Shown piece after piece: positions 8,909 through 17,983 of a stretch of DNA of 64,000 bases. The DNA is taken from positions 1 through 64,000 of the forward strand of contig JALEOD010000053.1 in NCBI GenBank assembly GCA_022767345.1. The letters are read 5' to 3'. The notes under the pieces are model-generated. The model was not told the origin of the DNA. It did no database searches and worked only from the letters and a program-made list of their open reading frames with translations. The translations under genes and the position numbers were made by a program. Every line of letters starts with the position of its first letter. The stretch's first letter is position 1. This DNA is from Emergencia sp. (lineage in GTDB: Bacteria; Bacillota; Clostridia; Peptostreptococcales; Anaerovoracaceae).

Positions 8909-10607
8909 GTTAAAGGCACCGTGGATTAAAAACCTGGGCGGCGTGCCGGCGAGCCTGACCTATCGTCAGTGCTCTATGTATGAAATGGTTGAGTCTGTTG
9001 CAGAGAAATATCCCGATTATATCGCCTATGATTTTATGGGCAGCAAGACGACATATAAGAATTTTATTAAGGAAATCAATGATTGTGCAAGAGCGCTGAA
9101 AGCCATCGGCGTGCAGGAGGGAGAGTCGGTTACAATCTGTATGCCTAATGCGCCGCAGACTATGGTGATGTTCTATGCGGTAAATCTTGTAGGAGCCATC
9201 GCCAACATGGTACATCCCCTTTCCAGCGAAAAGGAAATTGAATTTACTATCAGAGAATCGGGAAGCGCAGTCTGCCTGACACTGGATCAGATGTACGGCA
9301 AATTTGCAAACATCAGACAGAATGTGCCGCTGCGAAGTCTGATTATCACCAGCGTAAAAGACGTGCTCAGCCCGATTAAAAAGAAGGGCTACTACCTCAT
9401 GGAAGGTCGTAAAATTAAAGTGCCGAAAGACGCTGTGATTATCTGGTGGGAGAATTTTTTGAAAAACGGTAAGAGCTACAAAGCGCCGTACATGCGGCAG
9501 CGGGTAGGAAAAGATCCTGCAGTGATTCTTTACAGCGGCGGCACTACCGGCACCATGAAAGGCATTCTTCTGTCCAATCTGAACTTCAACGCACTGGCAG
9601 CACAGATTCTGGCAACCAACAAGATGTTTAAGCCAGGCGATAAAATGCTTGCTGTTATGCCGATGTTTCACGGGTTCGGACTTGGTGTCAGTATTCACTC
9701 CATGGTGGCAAACGGCGGCAGATGTATTTTGATTCCGCGTTTCACACCGGAAAGTTACGCCAAGCTGATTAAAAAACATCAGCCAAACTTCATTGCAGGC
9801 GTGCCTACGCTGTACGAAGCGCTGCTTCGTCTGCCGACGTTGGATAAGGTGAATCTGGCATGCCTGAAAGGCGTGTTCAGCGGCGGAGATTCTCTGTCGG
9901 TGGAATTGAAAAAGCGCTTCGATGCGTTTTTGAAATCCCACGGCGCCCATATCGTTGTCAGAGAAGGTTACGGCACTACAGAGTGCGTTACTGCCAGCTG
10001 CCTGACACCGGTACATATGGAGAAAGAAGGAAGCATTGGCCTGCCGTTTCCGGATACCTACTACAAGATTGTTAAAGTGGGAACGACAGAAGAGGTGCCT
10101 TACGGAGAGGAAGGTGAAATCTGCCTCTGCGGACCTACAGTGATGATGGAATATATCAATCACCCGGAAGAAACGGCCGATACTCTGAAGGTCCACGAAG
10201 ATGGGCATACATGGCTGCATACGGGGGATCTGGGCATGATGGACCAAGACGGTTTTGTATATTTCCGTCAAAGAATCAAGCGCATGATCGTTACCAGTGG
10301 GTATAACGTATATCCGTCGCAGATTGAAAATGTGCTGGACGCCCATGACGCAGTGCATATGAGCTGTGTTATCGGCGTGCCTGATCCGCTGAAGATGCAG
10401 AAGGTCATCGCCTTTGTCATGTTGAAACCGGGATTTTCTCCCAGCGATGAAACCAGAGCAAGCATCATAAAACACCTGGAGAAAAATGTTGCCAAGTATG
10501 CAATGCCAAAGCGCATTGAGTTTCGGGATATGCTGCCGACGACGCTGGTTGGAAAGGTGGCGTACCGGAAGCTGGAAGAAGAGATGGCAGGAAAAGAAAA
10601 TATTTAA
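8898..10607 (+). CDS. Acyl-CoA synthetase (AMP-forming)
   Basis: A 569-residue ANL-superfamily adenylating enzyme. The P-loop-like A3 motif YSGGTTGTMKG lies at about 212-222; REGYGTTEC (A5) at about 354-362; the hinge and A8 region WLHTGDLGMMDQDGFVYFRQR at about 438-458; and the A10 lysine in LVGKVAYRKLEEE near the C-terminus. It joins a carboxylic acid to CoA through an acyl-adenylate; the chain length cannot be read. It is translationally coupled to the upstream acyltransferase-like gene and ends at a strong bidirectional terminator. Confidence 0.88.
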   Translation: MATELKAPWIKNLGGVPASLTYRQCSMYEMVESVAEKYPDYIAYDFMGSKTTYKNFIKEINDCARALKAIGVQEGESVTICMPNAPQTMVMFYAVNLVGAIANMVHPLSSEKEIEFTIRESGSAVCLTLDQMYGKFANIRQNVPLRSLIITSVKDVLSPIKKKGYYLMEGRKIKVPKDAVIIWWENFLKNGKSYKAPYMRQRVGKDPAVILYSGGTTGTMKGILLSNLNFNALAAQILATNKMFKPGDKMLAVMPMFHGFGLGVSIHSMVANGGRCILIPRFTPESYAKLIKKHQPNFIAGVPTLYEALLRLPTLDKVNLACLKGVFSGGDSLSVELKKRFDAFLKSHGAHIVVREGYGTTECVTASCLTPVHMEKEGSIGLPFPDTYYKIVKVGTTEEVPYGEEGEICLCGPTVMMEYINHPEETADTLKVHEDGHTWLHTGDLGMMDQDGFVYFRQRIKRMIVTSGYNVYPSQIENVLDAHDAVHMSCVIGVPDPLKMQKVIAFVMLKPGFSPSDETRASIIKHLEKNVAKYAMPKRIEFRDMLPTTLVGKVAYRKLEEEMAGKENI

Positions 10608-10625
10608 TTATGAGTGATATATTTG

Positions 10626-10658
10626 AAAGACCGGCGCAGGAAAATCGCGCCGGTCTTT
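10626..10658. terminator. Bidirectional terminator
   Basis: A perfect 12-bp stem, AAAGACCGGCGC (10626-10637) with GCGCCGGTCTTT (10647-10658). It serves the ligase gene from the left and the lysozyme gene from the right. Confidence 0.85.
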
Positions 10659-10672
10659 AGAGTTTTTGTATT

Positions 10673-12835
10673 TTACTTATAGATTCTGTTAGCCTGATTG
10701 GACCATTGGGTATAATACTGTTTTCCGTCGATGACACGAACACCGCGAACCCTGTAGTAATAGCGAGTACCTTTTGTCAGACTCTTGGTGTTCTTGTAGG
10801 TACGTAATGTTCCATTTGCAGTTTTGTAAAAAGGTGTATTACCATATGTATTGGATTTTGTTGATCTGTAGATTTCAAAATAGTCTACTTTGTAGCCGAC
10901 AGACTTAGTCCAATTAATTCGAATAAACCCTTTGCCGCGTTCAGACTTTGCAGTGATGGTAGTTGCATTTACCCCATTAATCAGTTTTTCATTAGGGTTG
11001 GCAGGTGCTTTGTAGGTTCTATTAGCCTGATTGGACCACTTGGTATAGTACTGCTTTCCATCGATGACACGAACGCCGCGAATTCTGTAGTAATAACGAG
11101 TTCCATCTACCAAATCTTTGGTATTTTTGTAAGTAGTAGCGGTGCCTGAGCTGGTCGTGTAGAAAGGCGTGCTGCTGTAGTTGTTTGCAGTAGTGCTTCT
11201 ATAAACCTCATAAAAGTCGATGCTGCATGCGGTGGACTTTTCCCAGTTCAGTTGAATATAGCCATCTTTTAGTGCTGAACTTGCCTTGATGGTAGTATTT
11301 TCTACTTCGGCAGAGGCCGCAGTTACTTTGATATTGACCAGTCTGGTCGCTTTCTTATAATTTTTAGTTTCTGCGCAGGTTACAGTAATAACCGCTGTAC
11401 CTGTGCCCCCCTTTAGTGAAATCTTACCGGTACTGCTGACGGTAGCGATGGAAGTGTCGCTGGACTTATAGGTCAGTTTTCCATCGCTGTTACATTTTGT
11501 ATTGATGGTAAAATCAGCCCGATCGGTAGTACGGGAATAAGTGGTATATCCGGTGAATTTTGGTGTAGCCTTATTAATTTTAAAGGTTTTTGTTAATGTG
11601 CCGTGATAGTTTCTTTTTCCTGTGATTTTTACAGTTGCTGTGCCTGCATTTTTGTTATTGGAATAGGAAACAGAGTAGTCACACGTCTTCAAAGTCGTAT
11701 TTTTGTATTGAACTTTTACAGTCGGTTTCTTTGCACTTCCTGTATAGGTTACATCAGCGATATCACTGACAGTACCGCCGTCTCCGATGTCGGTAGTTTT
11801 GATGGTAAACGGAACCATTTTTACGTTGGAGTAATTGCCAATCCCCTCTACACGGGCATAAGCAGTGCCTGCCAGTACATTTTTGATGTAGTTGACTTTA
11901 TAGTCGACGCCTTTAGTCAGTTTGGTACCGTTGTAGGTGACAGAAACTGAAGGATTTTTTTTATATTTCGTATACTCATAGGATGTTTTTCCCAAAGATA
12001 CCTGAGCGTTCTTTATGGATTTTGTGCCGCTTTTGGTTTTTTCAGCATCGTTGTCATAATACCAGAAATTGCAGTCCACGCGGCCACCGATGCCGGTTAC
12101 GCTTCCGCTGTTAGTGTACTGCCAGTATTCATAAGGTCTTTCGTAACTGTTATCAGAGGAGTACTGCGCCAGCCATACTTTAAACTTATTATCTATCAAA
12201 TTCATGTTAATCTTGTTGCGGCCAGGACTTCCGTAGGGGGAGGTGATGGAGCGATAAGAGTAAAACATGGATTCATAGTCGGAGTTTTTCTCTATGTAGT
12301 TGAGAAAAGCGAGAGAGTTGGTTGCTGCTTTGTCTTTTCTAGTGGAAGAAGACCAGCTGTTGTATGCGCTGGTGAGTCTGCTGCCTGACGGCATCTCAAA
12401 GTCATAAGCAACCGGTAAGTCCAATTCTCTGCCATCCAGCACGTTCAGCACATACTTTGCTTCTTTCTGTGCTTCCGTCGGGGAAGTGGCAGTGGAATAG
12501 TAATAAACACCTACCATGACGTCATTGGCCCTGGCCTCTTTGTAGTTGTACTCAAACCAAGAGTCGGTGTTTGTTCTGTGTGGTGACGCCAGATAAGAAA
12601 AGCCGAGTCGGATGTAAGCAAAGTCGATACCCTGTCTCTTGACTTTTGCCCAGTCAATCTGCTCCTGGTATAGGGAAACATCGATACCATCAATGATTAG
12701 AGTGTCTCCAAATTTGGAAGCATGGGAATAGCCGCCTGAATCTACCACAGCATTGCTGGCAAAGGCCATCGTGCAGGTGGCAAAGAGAGCAGCAATGGAT
12801 AGAACGGCGGTTAATAGTAATCTTTTCGTATTCAT
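10673..12835 (-). CDS. Secreted GH25 lysozyme with Ig-like and FN3-like repeats
   Basis: A 720-residue peptidoglycan hydrolase. It has a signal peptide (1 to about 27, ending AFA). The GH25 muramidase domain (about 48-265) contains GIDVSLYQ and the acidic motif VAYDFEMP. Two YDG/MBG-like Ig repeats (about 275-420) and a BIG2-like domain (about 425-510) follow, then two 90-residue FN3-like repeats (about 525-615 and 630-720) ending KWSNQANRTYK and QWSNQANRIYK. AGGAGAGATGA supports the start. It would cut the glycan backbone in the wall. The FN3-like repeats recur in the autolysin at 56172. Confidence 0.88.
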   Translation of the reverse strand: MNTKRLLLTAVLSIAALFATCTMAFASNAVVDSGGYSHASKFGDTLIIDGIDVSLYQEQIDWAKVKRQGIDFAYIRLGFSYLASPHRTNTDSWFEYNYKEARANDVMVGVYYYSTATSPTEAQKEAKYVLNVLDGRELDLPVAYDFEMPSGSRLTSAYNSWSSSTRKDKAATNSLAFLNYIEKNSDYESMFYSYRSITSPYGSPGRNKINMNLIDNKFKVWLAQYSSDNSYERPYEYWQYTNSGSVTGIGGRVDCNFWYYDNDAEKTKSGTKSIKNAQVSLGKTSYEYTKYKKNPSVSVTYNGTKLTKGVDYKVNYIKNVLAGTAYARVEGIGNYSNVKMVPFTIKTTDIGDGGTVSDIADVTYTGSAKKPTVKVQYKNTTLKTCDYSVSYSNNKNAGTATVKITGKRNYHGTLTKTFKINKATPKFTGYTTYSRTTDRADFTINTKCNSDGKLTYKSSDTSIATVSSTGKISLKGGTGTAVITVTCAETKNYKKATRLVNIKVTAASAEVENTTIKASSALKDGYIQLNWEKSTACSIDFYEVYRSTTANNYSSTPFYTTSSGTATTYKNTKDLVDGTRYYYRIRGVRVIDGKQYYTKWSNQANRTYKAPANPNEKLINGVNATTITAKSERGKGFIRINWTKSVGYKVDYFEIYRSTKSNTYGNTPFYKTANGTLRTYKNTKSLTKGTRYYYRVRGVRVIDGKQYYTQWSNQANRIYK

Positions 12836-12875
12836 TTCATCTCTCCTAAAATTATAATTTTTACTATGCCTTTAT

Positions 12876-12904
12876 ATCTTAACAAATTTGTCCGAATTTG
12901 TCGA
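12876..12904 (-). promoter_or_regulatory. Promoter of the GH25 lysozyme gene
   Basis: On the minus strand TCGACA, a 17-nt spacer and TAAGAT lie about 40 nt before the start codon. Both boxes are one base off consensus. Confidence 0.5.
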
Positions 12905-12972
12905 CAGCATGAGGAGAATTTTCACACAGACTTCTTGAAAAAAACATGAAAATGGTTTATCATCATTGTATT

Positions 12973-13827
12973 ATGTTGGGATATGTTACCATTGATAAAA
13001 ATGAATTAAAGGTGCGGGACTATACGCTGTACCAGGGCTATTATTGTGGCATCTGCAAATCTATTGCCAAAAGAATCGGTCAGATTCCAAGGCTTGGGCT
13101 CAGTTATGACGCTGTATTTCTTGCACTTGTTTTGGCGGGATTTGAGGAAAGAAAAGATATGCCAAAGATGAAACACTGTATCACTCACCCTATAGAGAAG
13201 AAGCCGGTGATTTACGAAAATGCGGCCATCGACTACGGGGCGGATGTTATGGTGATTTTGTCGTATCATAAGTTTTTGGACGACTGGAAAGACGAGAAAA
13301 GTGCCGCAGGCTTTGCGGGAAAAACCGTTTTGTACCATGCTTACAGAAAGCTGGAAAGACGTTATGAAGGCTTGTGTGCCGACGTTGAAGCGGCTTTGAC
13401 CAAATTGTCCTTGCTGGAAGCAGAAAAGTCAGCTTCCATAGACCGGACGGCAGAGGCTTTTTCAGATTTGATGGAGGCGTTGTTTACCGGATTTTGGGAG
13501 AGCGGCTTTATGTCCTGTGAGGAGCAAAAACAGGGCAGGGTGCTTGCCCAGTTAGGACGGGCTTTGGGTCGCTGGATTTATATGATAGATGCTTTGGACG
13601 ATTACGAAAAGGATATGGAAAAAGGAAGTTATAACCCGTTGATTTATCGAAATAATCACCTTGCGGGTATGGAAACTTTGCTGTATCATTGTTTGGGTGA
13701 AATAGCCGCAGCATATGATTTGCTGGAATTAAAGAAAAACACGGAGATTGTTGAAAATATTATTTTTATGGGGCTGCGCGCATGCACAGACCGGATTCTC
13801 AGGGAAAGGATAAAGACAGATGAATAA
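12973..13827 (+). CDS. DUF5685-like protein of unknown function
   Basis: A 284-residue, mostly helical protein. The N-terminus ([16 protein letters not shown], then YYCGICKSI) resembles DUF5685-type proteins, which begin with GYV...ELK...YYCGLCK. Other conserved-looking motifs are DDWKDE (about 96-101) and [10 protein letters not shown] (about 209-218), which could bind a metal as in all-helical prenyl-synthase folds; that is a guess. I prefer the ATG at 12973 over 12946 from the expected family N-terminus; neither has a good ribosome site. It overlaps the downstream DnaJ-domain gene by 8 nt. Confidence 0.6.
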   Translation: MLGYVTIDKNELKVRDYTLYQGYYCGICKSIAKRIGQIPRLGLSYDAVFLALVLAGFEERKDMPKMKHCITHPIEKKPVIYENAAIDYGADVMVILSYHKFLDDWKDEKSAAGFAGKTVLYHAYRKLERRYEGLCADVEAALTKLSLLEAEKSASIDRTAEAFSDLMEALFTGFWESGFMSCEEQKQGRVLAQLGRALGRWIYMIDALDDYEKDMEKGSYNPLIYRNNHLAGMETLLYHCLGEIAAAYDLLELKKNTEIVENIIFMGLRACTDRILRERIKTDE

Positions 13828-14446
13828 TCCATATGAAGTATTAGGCGTTTCACAGAACGCTTCAGAAGAAGAAATCAAAACGGCGTATAAGGCGCTGGTG
13901 AAAAAATATCACCCGGACAAATACCAGAATAATCCTCTTGCTGATTTGGCAGAGGAGAAGCTGCAGGAGATTAACGAAGCCTATGATATGGTGATGAAAG
14001 GAAGAAGCGGCAGCAGTACCGGCCGCTCAACAGGATCCGGTTCATGGGGGACAGCTTCTGGCAGAGGGTACGCTGGTAGTGCAAACAGCGGCAATACAGG
14101 TAGAAGTGATTACTATGCCGTGCGTCAGGCCATTGACAGGGGTGATCTTATGAGAGCGGAACAAATGCTGATCCATGCTCCTGCGCGAGATGCCGAGTGG
14201 TTTTTCTTAAGCGGCGTTCTTTCCTATCGCAAAGGCTGGCTTGATGATGGAATTAGTAATCTGCGTCAGGCGATTGACATGGATCCGAACAACTTTGAGT
14301 ATCAGAGGGTTTACCAGCAGATGATTGCGCAGGGAAGTATGTATAGAAACCGCTCCGATGGGGAGGGATATAACCGGAATGATGACTGCTGCACCAGTTG
14401 CTGTACCTTTTATTGTCTTACCAGTTGGTGTTCACCTTGCTGGTAA
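13820..14446 (+). CDS. DnaJ-domain protein with TPR-like region and Cys-rich tail
   Basis: A 208-residue protein. The J domain occupies 1-62 with the HPD motif ([13 protein letters not shown] near 31-33) needed to stimulate a DnaK ATPase. A Gly/Ser linker (about 63-98) is followed by a TPR-like helical pair (about 103-165) and a short tail with seven cysteines in the last 20 residues (CCTSCC, then YC, WC, CW). It lacks the DnaJ zinc domain, so it is a specialised co-chaperone. The overlap with the upstream gene suggests that protein is its partner or client. Confidence 0.78.
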   Translation: MNNPYEVLGVSQNASEEEIKTAYKALVKKYHPDKYQNNPLADLAEEKLQEINEAYDMVMKGRSGSSTGRSTGSGSWGTASGRGYAGSANSGNTGRSDYYAVRQAIDRGDLMRAEQMLIHAPARDAEWFFLSGVLSYRKGWLDDGISNLRQAIDMDPNNFEYQRVYQQMIAQGSMYRNRSDGEGYNRNDDCCTSCCTFYCLTSWCSPCW

Positions 14447-14641
14447 AAATTGGTTTAAAGCGTGCTATTTAGTGAAATTTTACAGGGCATATTTTCCAGT
14501 ATTCTTAGCCATTTGTAAGGGGAAGAGTCTGAATTGCAGTACTTTGCGCTTCTCGCCAAAAAAGACTGGCAGACAGTATATTTGTGTGCTATGATGAAGT
14601 CACCAATTTAGTAAAAGGTGATTGAAATAGGAGGTGAGAAA

Positions 14642-15217
14642 ATGACATTGACCCAATCAGATTTACAGGCGATTGCGTTGCTTCTTGATGAAAGATTGGA
14701 AGTGAAACTGGAAGAAAAGCTTGAACAGAAACTGGAAGAAAAGTTAGCGCCGATTCATGAGCGTCTCGACCGGATAGAAGAACGTCTTGATCGGGTGGAA
14801 GAACGTCTCGACCGGGTGGAAGAGCGTCTCGACCGGGTGGAAGAACGTCTTGACCGGGTAGAAGAACGTCTCGACCGGGTAGAGGGACGTTTTGACCACA
14901 TGAATGAGCAGTTTAATCAGATGAAAGAACGTCTCGACAGTCTGGAGGCTAATATCGGTGTTATGGGTGTGCGCCTTGACGGCCTTAATAGCTGCATAGA
15001 GGAAGTCGTATTGCCGCAGCTTGTAAAGATTATGTTTAAGCTGGATCATGCAGTAATTCCGCAGGTGAAGAATATCGAAGGATGCTATTTGAGTACTTTT
15101 CAGCGGGATAAAGAGGCATCAGATAAAATGTCGGCATTAGATGAGGATGTGCACGTGCTGAAAAAAATTGCATATGAGCACAGCAGACGAATACATATGC
15201 TTGAAAAGAAATCCTGA
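14642..15217 (+). CDS. Heptad-repeat coiled-coil protein
   Basis: A 191-residue, strongly helical protein. Residues about 20-110 are an uninterrupted coiled coil built of near-identical ERLDRVE heptads, flanked by KLEEKLEQ repeats. The C-terminal 80 residues are less regular. No membrane segment or enzymatic motif is visible. AGGAGGTG precedes the ATG at 14642 and fixes the start. It resembles the many clostridial hypothetical proteins with DRxEERL heptads; a structural or tethering role is possible but unproven. Confidence 0.7.
   Translation: MTLTQSDLQAIALLLDERLEVKLEEKLEQKLEEKLAPIHERLDRIEERLDRVEERLDRVEERLDRVEERLDRVEERLDRVEGRFDHMNEQFNQMKERLDSLEANIGVMGVRLDGLNSCIEEVVLPQLVKIMFKLDHAVIPQVKNIEGCYLSTFQRDKEASDKMSALDEDVHVLKKIAYEHSRRIHMLEKKS
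14762..14887 (+). repeat. 21-bp heptad minisatellite, six units
   Basis: Six consecutive 21-bp units based on CGTCTCGACCGGGTGGAAGAA encode RLDRVEE heptads. Differences are mostly single transitions, implying recent expansion and probable strain-to-strain length variation in whole heptads. Confidence 0.9.
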
Positions 15218-15235
15218 TTTACCGAATAAAAAACT

Positions 15236-15297
15236 AAAAAGCTGGCTTGTCTGGGCAATATTTGAGACAATATAATGCCTAAACAGGTCAGCTTTTT
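15236..15297. terminator. Convergent-gene terminator
   Basis: AAAAAGCTG (15236-15244) pairs with CAGCTTTTT (15289-15297) around a longer imperfect stem, between two convergent genes. Confidence 0.7.
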
Positions 15298-15310
15298 CGA
15301 TTTGAAAAAA

Positions 15311-16336
15311 TTAAATGATATGTATATAATCTTTCAGTTCTTTTTCCATTTCAACACGGTGGTGTTTCGTGTAAATCCCCGGAATACCGCCGGTGTGGAG
15401 CATGATTACGTTTTCGCCCTGGGCAATTACGCCTTTTTTTATCATATCCAAGATGCCGGCAAAAGTTTTTCCTGTATAGCACGGATCTAAGACAACTGCT
15501 TCTTTGCGTCCCATATAATAGATGGCTTCGCGCACCTCTTTGACCGGATTGTTGTAAGCGCCGCAGTCGTATTCTGTGATAATATCAAAGTCAGAAGCGG
15601 ACATATCCTTTTGCAGACCGAAAAGGGTTTTCATACGAGCATAGTAGTCTGTTGCCATGGCATAGATATCTTTCTTCGGCGAGATGCTGATGCCGGTTAG
15701 ACGGAGAGTCAGATTTTCGTTTTTGATAGCGCTGGCAAGGCCCATATAAGTACCCATGCTGCCTACAGTAGAAATCACGCGGACATCTGCAAGCTGCATT
15801 TCTTTTATTTGCGAAGCAAGTTCCAGAGCACAGTCATAGTAGCCGAGGGCGCCGATTTCATTGGAACCGCCTACGGGAATAAAGTAAACCTTTTCGCCTT
15901 TTGCTTCCCATTCTTCAGTGATTTTTTTAACCGCATCTGCTTCCAGTTCATCACTGGTACGCACCCCGTCAGCCTGCACCAGATAAACGGGGCAGCCCAT
16001 GATGCCGTCGAGGAGCAGGTTTGCTGACATTTCACCCGGATAAGGGTCTACGGCCACGATAGCCGCTTTTAGTCCGTATTTTGCAGCAACAGCAGCGGTC
16101 AGCCTGCCATGATTCGTCTGGGCACCGCCTACAGTCAGCAGCATGGTTGCACCTTGGTCCAGTGCATCTTTTACCAGATATTCCAGTTTGCGGAGCTTGT
16201 TGCCGCCAGTGCCGAAATTGGTCAAATCGTCTCGTTTCAGATAAAGGTTTACGCCTAGTTCCTCTGAGATATTTGAAAGATAAGTAATTGGGGTTGGTGA
16301 GTTGAGAAAGTGTAATTTTTCACGTCCTAAAGTCAT
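15311..16336 (-). CDS. PLP-dependent D-cysteine desulfhydrase/ACC deaminase family enzyme
   Basis: A 341-residue fold-type II PLP enzyme. The PLP-lysine motif is in GTGGNKLRKLEYL (about 44-56); TVGGAQTNHGR (about 68-78) holds the substrate carboxylate; and the C-terminal HTGGIPGIY segment (about 322-330) is typical of the DcyD/ACC-deaminase family. Likely reactions are breakdown of D-cysteine to pyruvate, ammonia and sulfide, or a related beta-elimination; the specific substrate cannot be read. It is monocistronic with a good AGGAGGATT ribosome site, next to the decayed argH. Confidence 0.83.
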   Translation of the reverse strand: MTLGREKLHFLNSPTPITYLSNISEELGVNLYLKRDDLTNFGTGGNKLRKLEYLVKDALDQGATMLLTVGGAQTNHGRLTAAVAAKYGLKAAIVAVDPYPGEMSANLLLDGIMGCPVYLVQADGVRTSDELEADAVKKITEEWEAKGEKVYFIPVGGSNEIGALGYYDCALELASQIKEMQLADVRVISTVGSMGTYMGLASAIKNENLTLRLTGISISPKKDIYAMATDYYARMKTLFGLQKDMSASDFDIITEYDCGAYNNPVKEVREAIYYMGRKEAVVLDPCYTGKTFAGILDMIKKGVIAQGENVIMLHTGGIPGIYTKHHRVEMEKELKDYIHII

Positions 16337-16509
16337 AAAAGAATCCTCCTGTTCATTTGCTAAGAGTTATTGTATCATACTTTGGGGATAAAAAACAGGG
16401 GAACTTTGAGGATAAAAACAGGGGAAAAGGTTTGTATGTTTATGAATTATCTAGTATAATAATGAGAATCGGGCGAAAGAATCAGAAAACGTCGAAGGAG
16501 GAGTACAGT

Positions 16510-16914
16510 ATGGCAAGCTTATGGAGCGGCAGGTTTGAAAAGGAAATGGACGAAATCGTAAAAGTGTTCAATGCATCCATCGGATTTGACCAGTGAATGT
16601 ATTACGAAGCTGTAGACGGCAGCATTGCCCATGTAACAATGCTGGCGGCACAGGGAATTGTTACGGAAGAAGAAAGTAAGCGGATTATCGAGAGACTTCA
16701 CGATACATACGAGCGCATGGATTTGTGTCCGCTGGGCGGAGGAATTCGTCTGGTGGAACTCACAGGAGTTCAGCTTTATCGATATCGATAACAGCTATTG
16801 TACTGGAAGCAGTATTATGACGCAGAAAAAGAATCCCGATATGGCGGAACAGCGCCGTCAGAGGCCAGAAGACAGATTGCAGCGGGAAAGGAATTTCTGG
16901 AGAGTTTGAAGTAA
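16510..16914 (+). pseudogene. argH: Decayed argininosuccinate lyase remnant
   Basis: Three parts of ArgH survive in about 400 bp. The N-terminus (MASLWSGRFEKEMDE...FNASIGFDQ) runs into a TGA at 16594-16596 where ArgH has Arg (CGA to TGA), then continues as [20 protein letters not shown] middle piece carries [10 protein letters not shown] and [15 protein letters not shown] (the signature loop; the usual Pro is Thr). The C-terminal piece, in another frame, reads [20 protein letters not shown] then stops at 16912-16914. About two-thirds of the gene is deleted. A promoter-like region and ribosome site remain. It cannot make arginine. Confidence 0.9.
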
Positions 16915-16935
16915 GCAAATGATAAAAGAAATGAG

Positions 16936-16970
16936 AAAAGGACGAGGAATTTGGGAAAACTCGTCCTTTT
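16936..16970. terminator. Terminator after the argH remnant
   Basis: A perfect 11-bp stem, AAAAGGACGAG (16936-16946) with CTCGTCCTTTT (16960-16970). Confidence 0.8.
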
Positions 16971-17002
16971 GCATATTTAAAAAAGTAGTTTTTAAGAGCA
17001 GG

Positions 17003-17127
17003 TTATAAAAGATAAAGTTTTATAATGCGGTCAATATAATCTGCGTTCAGACTGCCGTCAGCCTGGTCAAAGGTGATAATCAGATTATCCCAGGAAAAAT
17101 CAAAACCACTTCTTTTTTCGAAAGAAA
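17003..17127 (-). other. Possible coding remnant overlapping the end of the CorA-like gene
   Basis: In a second minus-strand frame an open stretch of about 40 codons with protein-like composition (WDNLIITFDQADG, then YIDRIIKL) ends with TAA at 17003-17005. There is no start codon: a TGA lies just upstream inside the CorA-like gene. It may be the tail of a gene truncated when the CorA gene arrived, or chance. Confidence 0.2.
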
Positions 17128-17882
17128 ATCAGCAGTCCTACAACCAGTCCCACTGAGAGAAAAACAACAAAAGGATACCCATAAGCCCACTGATATTCCG
17201 GCAAGGCAAAGTTCATGCCGTACCAGGCGGCAATGAGAGAAAGGGGCAGGAAAATAGAAGTAACGACAGTGAAAACTTTCATAATATTGTTTTGCTCAAT
17301 GTCGATTTGAGACTGATAAGCCTCCCGCACTGATTCCAGATAAGTCTGCAGATGAAAGACAAATTCAAGAAGCCGATCGAATTTTTTGTCAATATAAGCA
17401 AAGCCGGGATCTACTGCCCGCAGGGCATCGGTGAGAAATTCCATCTGCTCGTAATAACGCTTGACTTTAATCAAATCTTTGCGAACTTTTACGATATCGG
17501 AGATGCCGTCTTTACCCGGCGTACTGTCCATGAGCAGCTTATCCTCAAGGGAAATAATCAGATTTTCCAAGGATTCCAACTTGTGAACATCGCTTGCAGT
17601 CATTTCCAGAAGAAATTCGTGAAGCTGCAAAATCCCGTCGGAAGGAGTATCTACATTTTGGGCAAACTCGCAAATAGCAGGGCTGTCGCTGGCAACAACC
17701 AGATGAGAAGCATCGGCAAAGATAGTGACTTTTTTGCCGTCCATCCAATAAAAGGTCAGAAAATATGTGCGCTCAGAAAGGGCTGTAAAAAAGCTGCGGC
17801 TGTCATCAAGGCGACTGACAATATCATCGCCTGCATATTTTTTTAGAGCAGATACGTCCTTTTCATTTAGAATTTTAATCAC
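17100..17882 (-). CDS. CorA-family divalent cation transporter
   Basis: A 260-residue protein with a soluble alpha/beta and helical N-terminal region (1 to about 195), then two C-terminal membrane helices. The first ends in YGMNF, the GMN selectivity signature of CorA/Mrs2 channels, followed by a loop (ALPEYQWAYG) and the second helix ending RKKKW. It is shorter than standard CorA (about 310 residues), the shortage being in the cytoplasmic domain. Probable substrates are Mg2+ or Co2+; Co2+ would be pertinent here given the corrinoid enzymes, but that is only suggestive. Confidence 0.82.
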   Translation of the reverse strand: MIKILNEKDVSALKKYAGDDIVSRLDDSRSFFTALSERTYFLTFYWMDGKKVTIFADASHLVVASDSPAICEFAQNVDTPSDGILQLHEFLLEMTASDVHKLESLENLIISLEDKLLMDSTPGKDGISDIVKVRKDLIKVKRYYEQMEFLTDALRAVDPGFAYIDKKFDRLLEFVFHLQTYLESVREAYQSQIDIEQNNIMKVFTVVTSIFLPLSLIAAWYGMNFALPEYQWAYGYPFVVFLSVGLVVGLLIFFRKKKWF

Positions 17883-17914
17883 GTGCTCACCTCATTCAAT
17901 AGAAAAGATAAGAA

Positions 17915-17948
17915 AAAAGACGGCAGAACCTGTAATCCGCCGTCTTTT
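17915..17948 (-). terminator. Terminator of the racemase gene
   Basis: AAAAGACGGC (17915-17924) pairs with GCCGTCTTTT (17939-17948), just past the stop codon of the minus-strand racemase gene. Confidence 0.75.
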
Positions 17949-17983
17949 AGTATGCGCAGCATGGGCAAAAATTTGCCTCTTAT

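Noticed and set aside
8910..10475. Long minus-strand open frame (521 codons) opposite the acyl-CoA ligase
   Set aside because: It is the antisense shadow of a well-supported ANL enzyme; its translation is rich in His, Arg and Cys with no family resemblance and no ribosome site.
16357..16596. A 79-codon plus-strand ORF
   Set aside because: Its end is the intact N-terminus of the argH remnant stopped by a nonsense TGA; the part before the ATG at 16510 is intergenic.
16594..16596. TGA in the argH remnant as selenocysteine
   Set aside because: ArgH has Arg here, CGA to TGA is one mutation, no SECIS-like stem is evident, and the rest of the gene is deleted.
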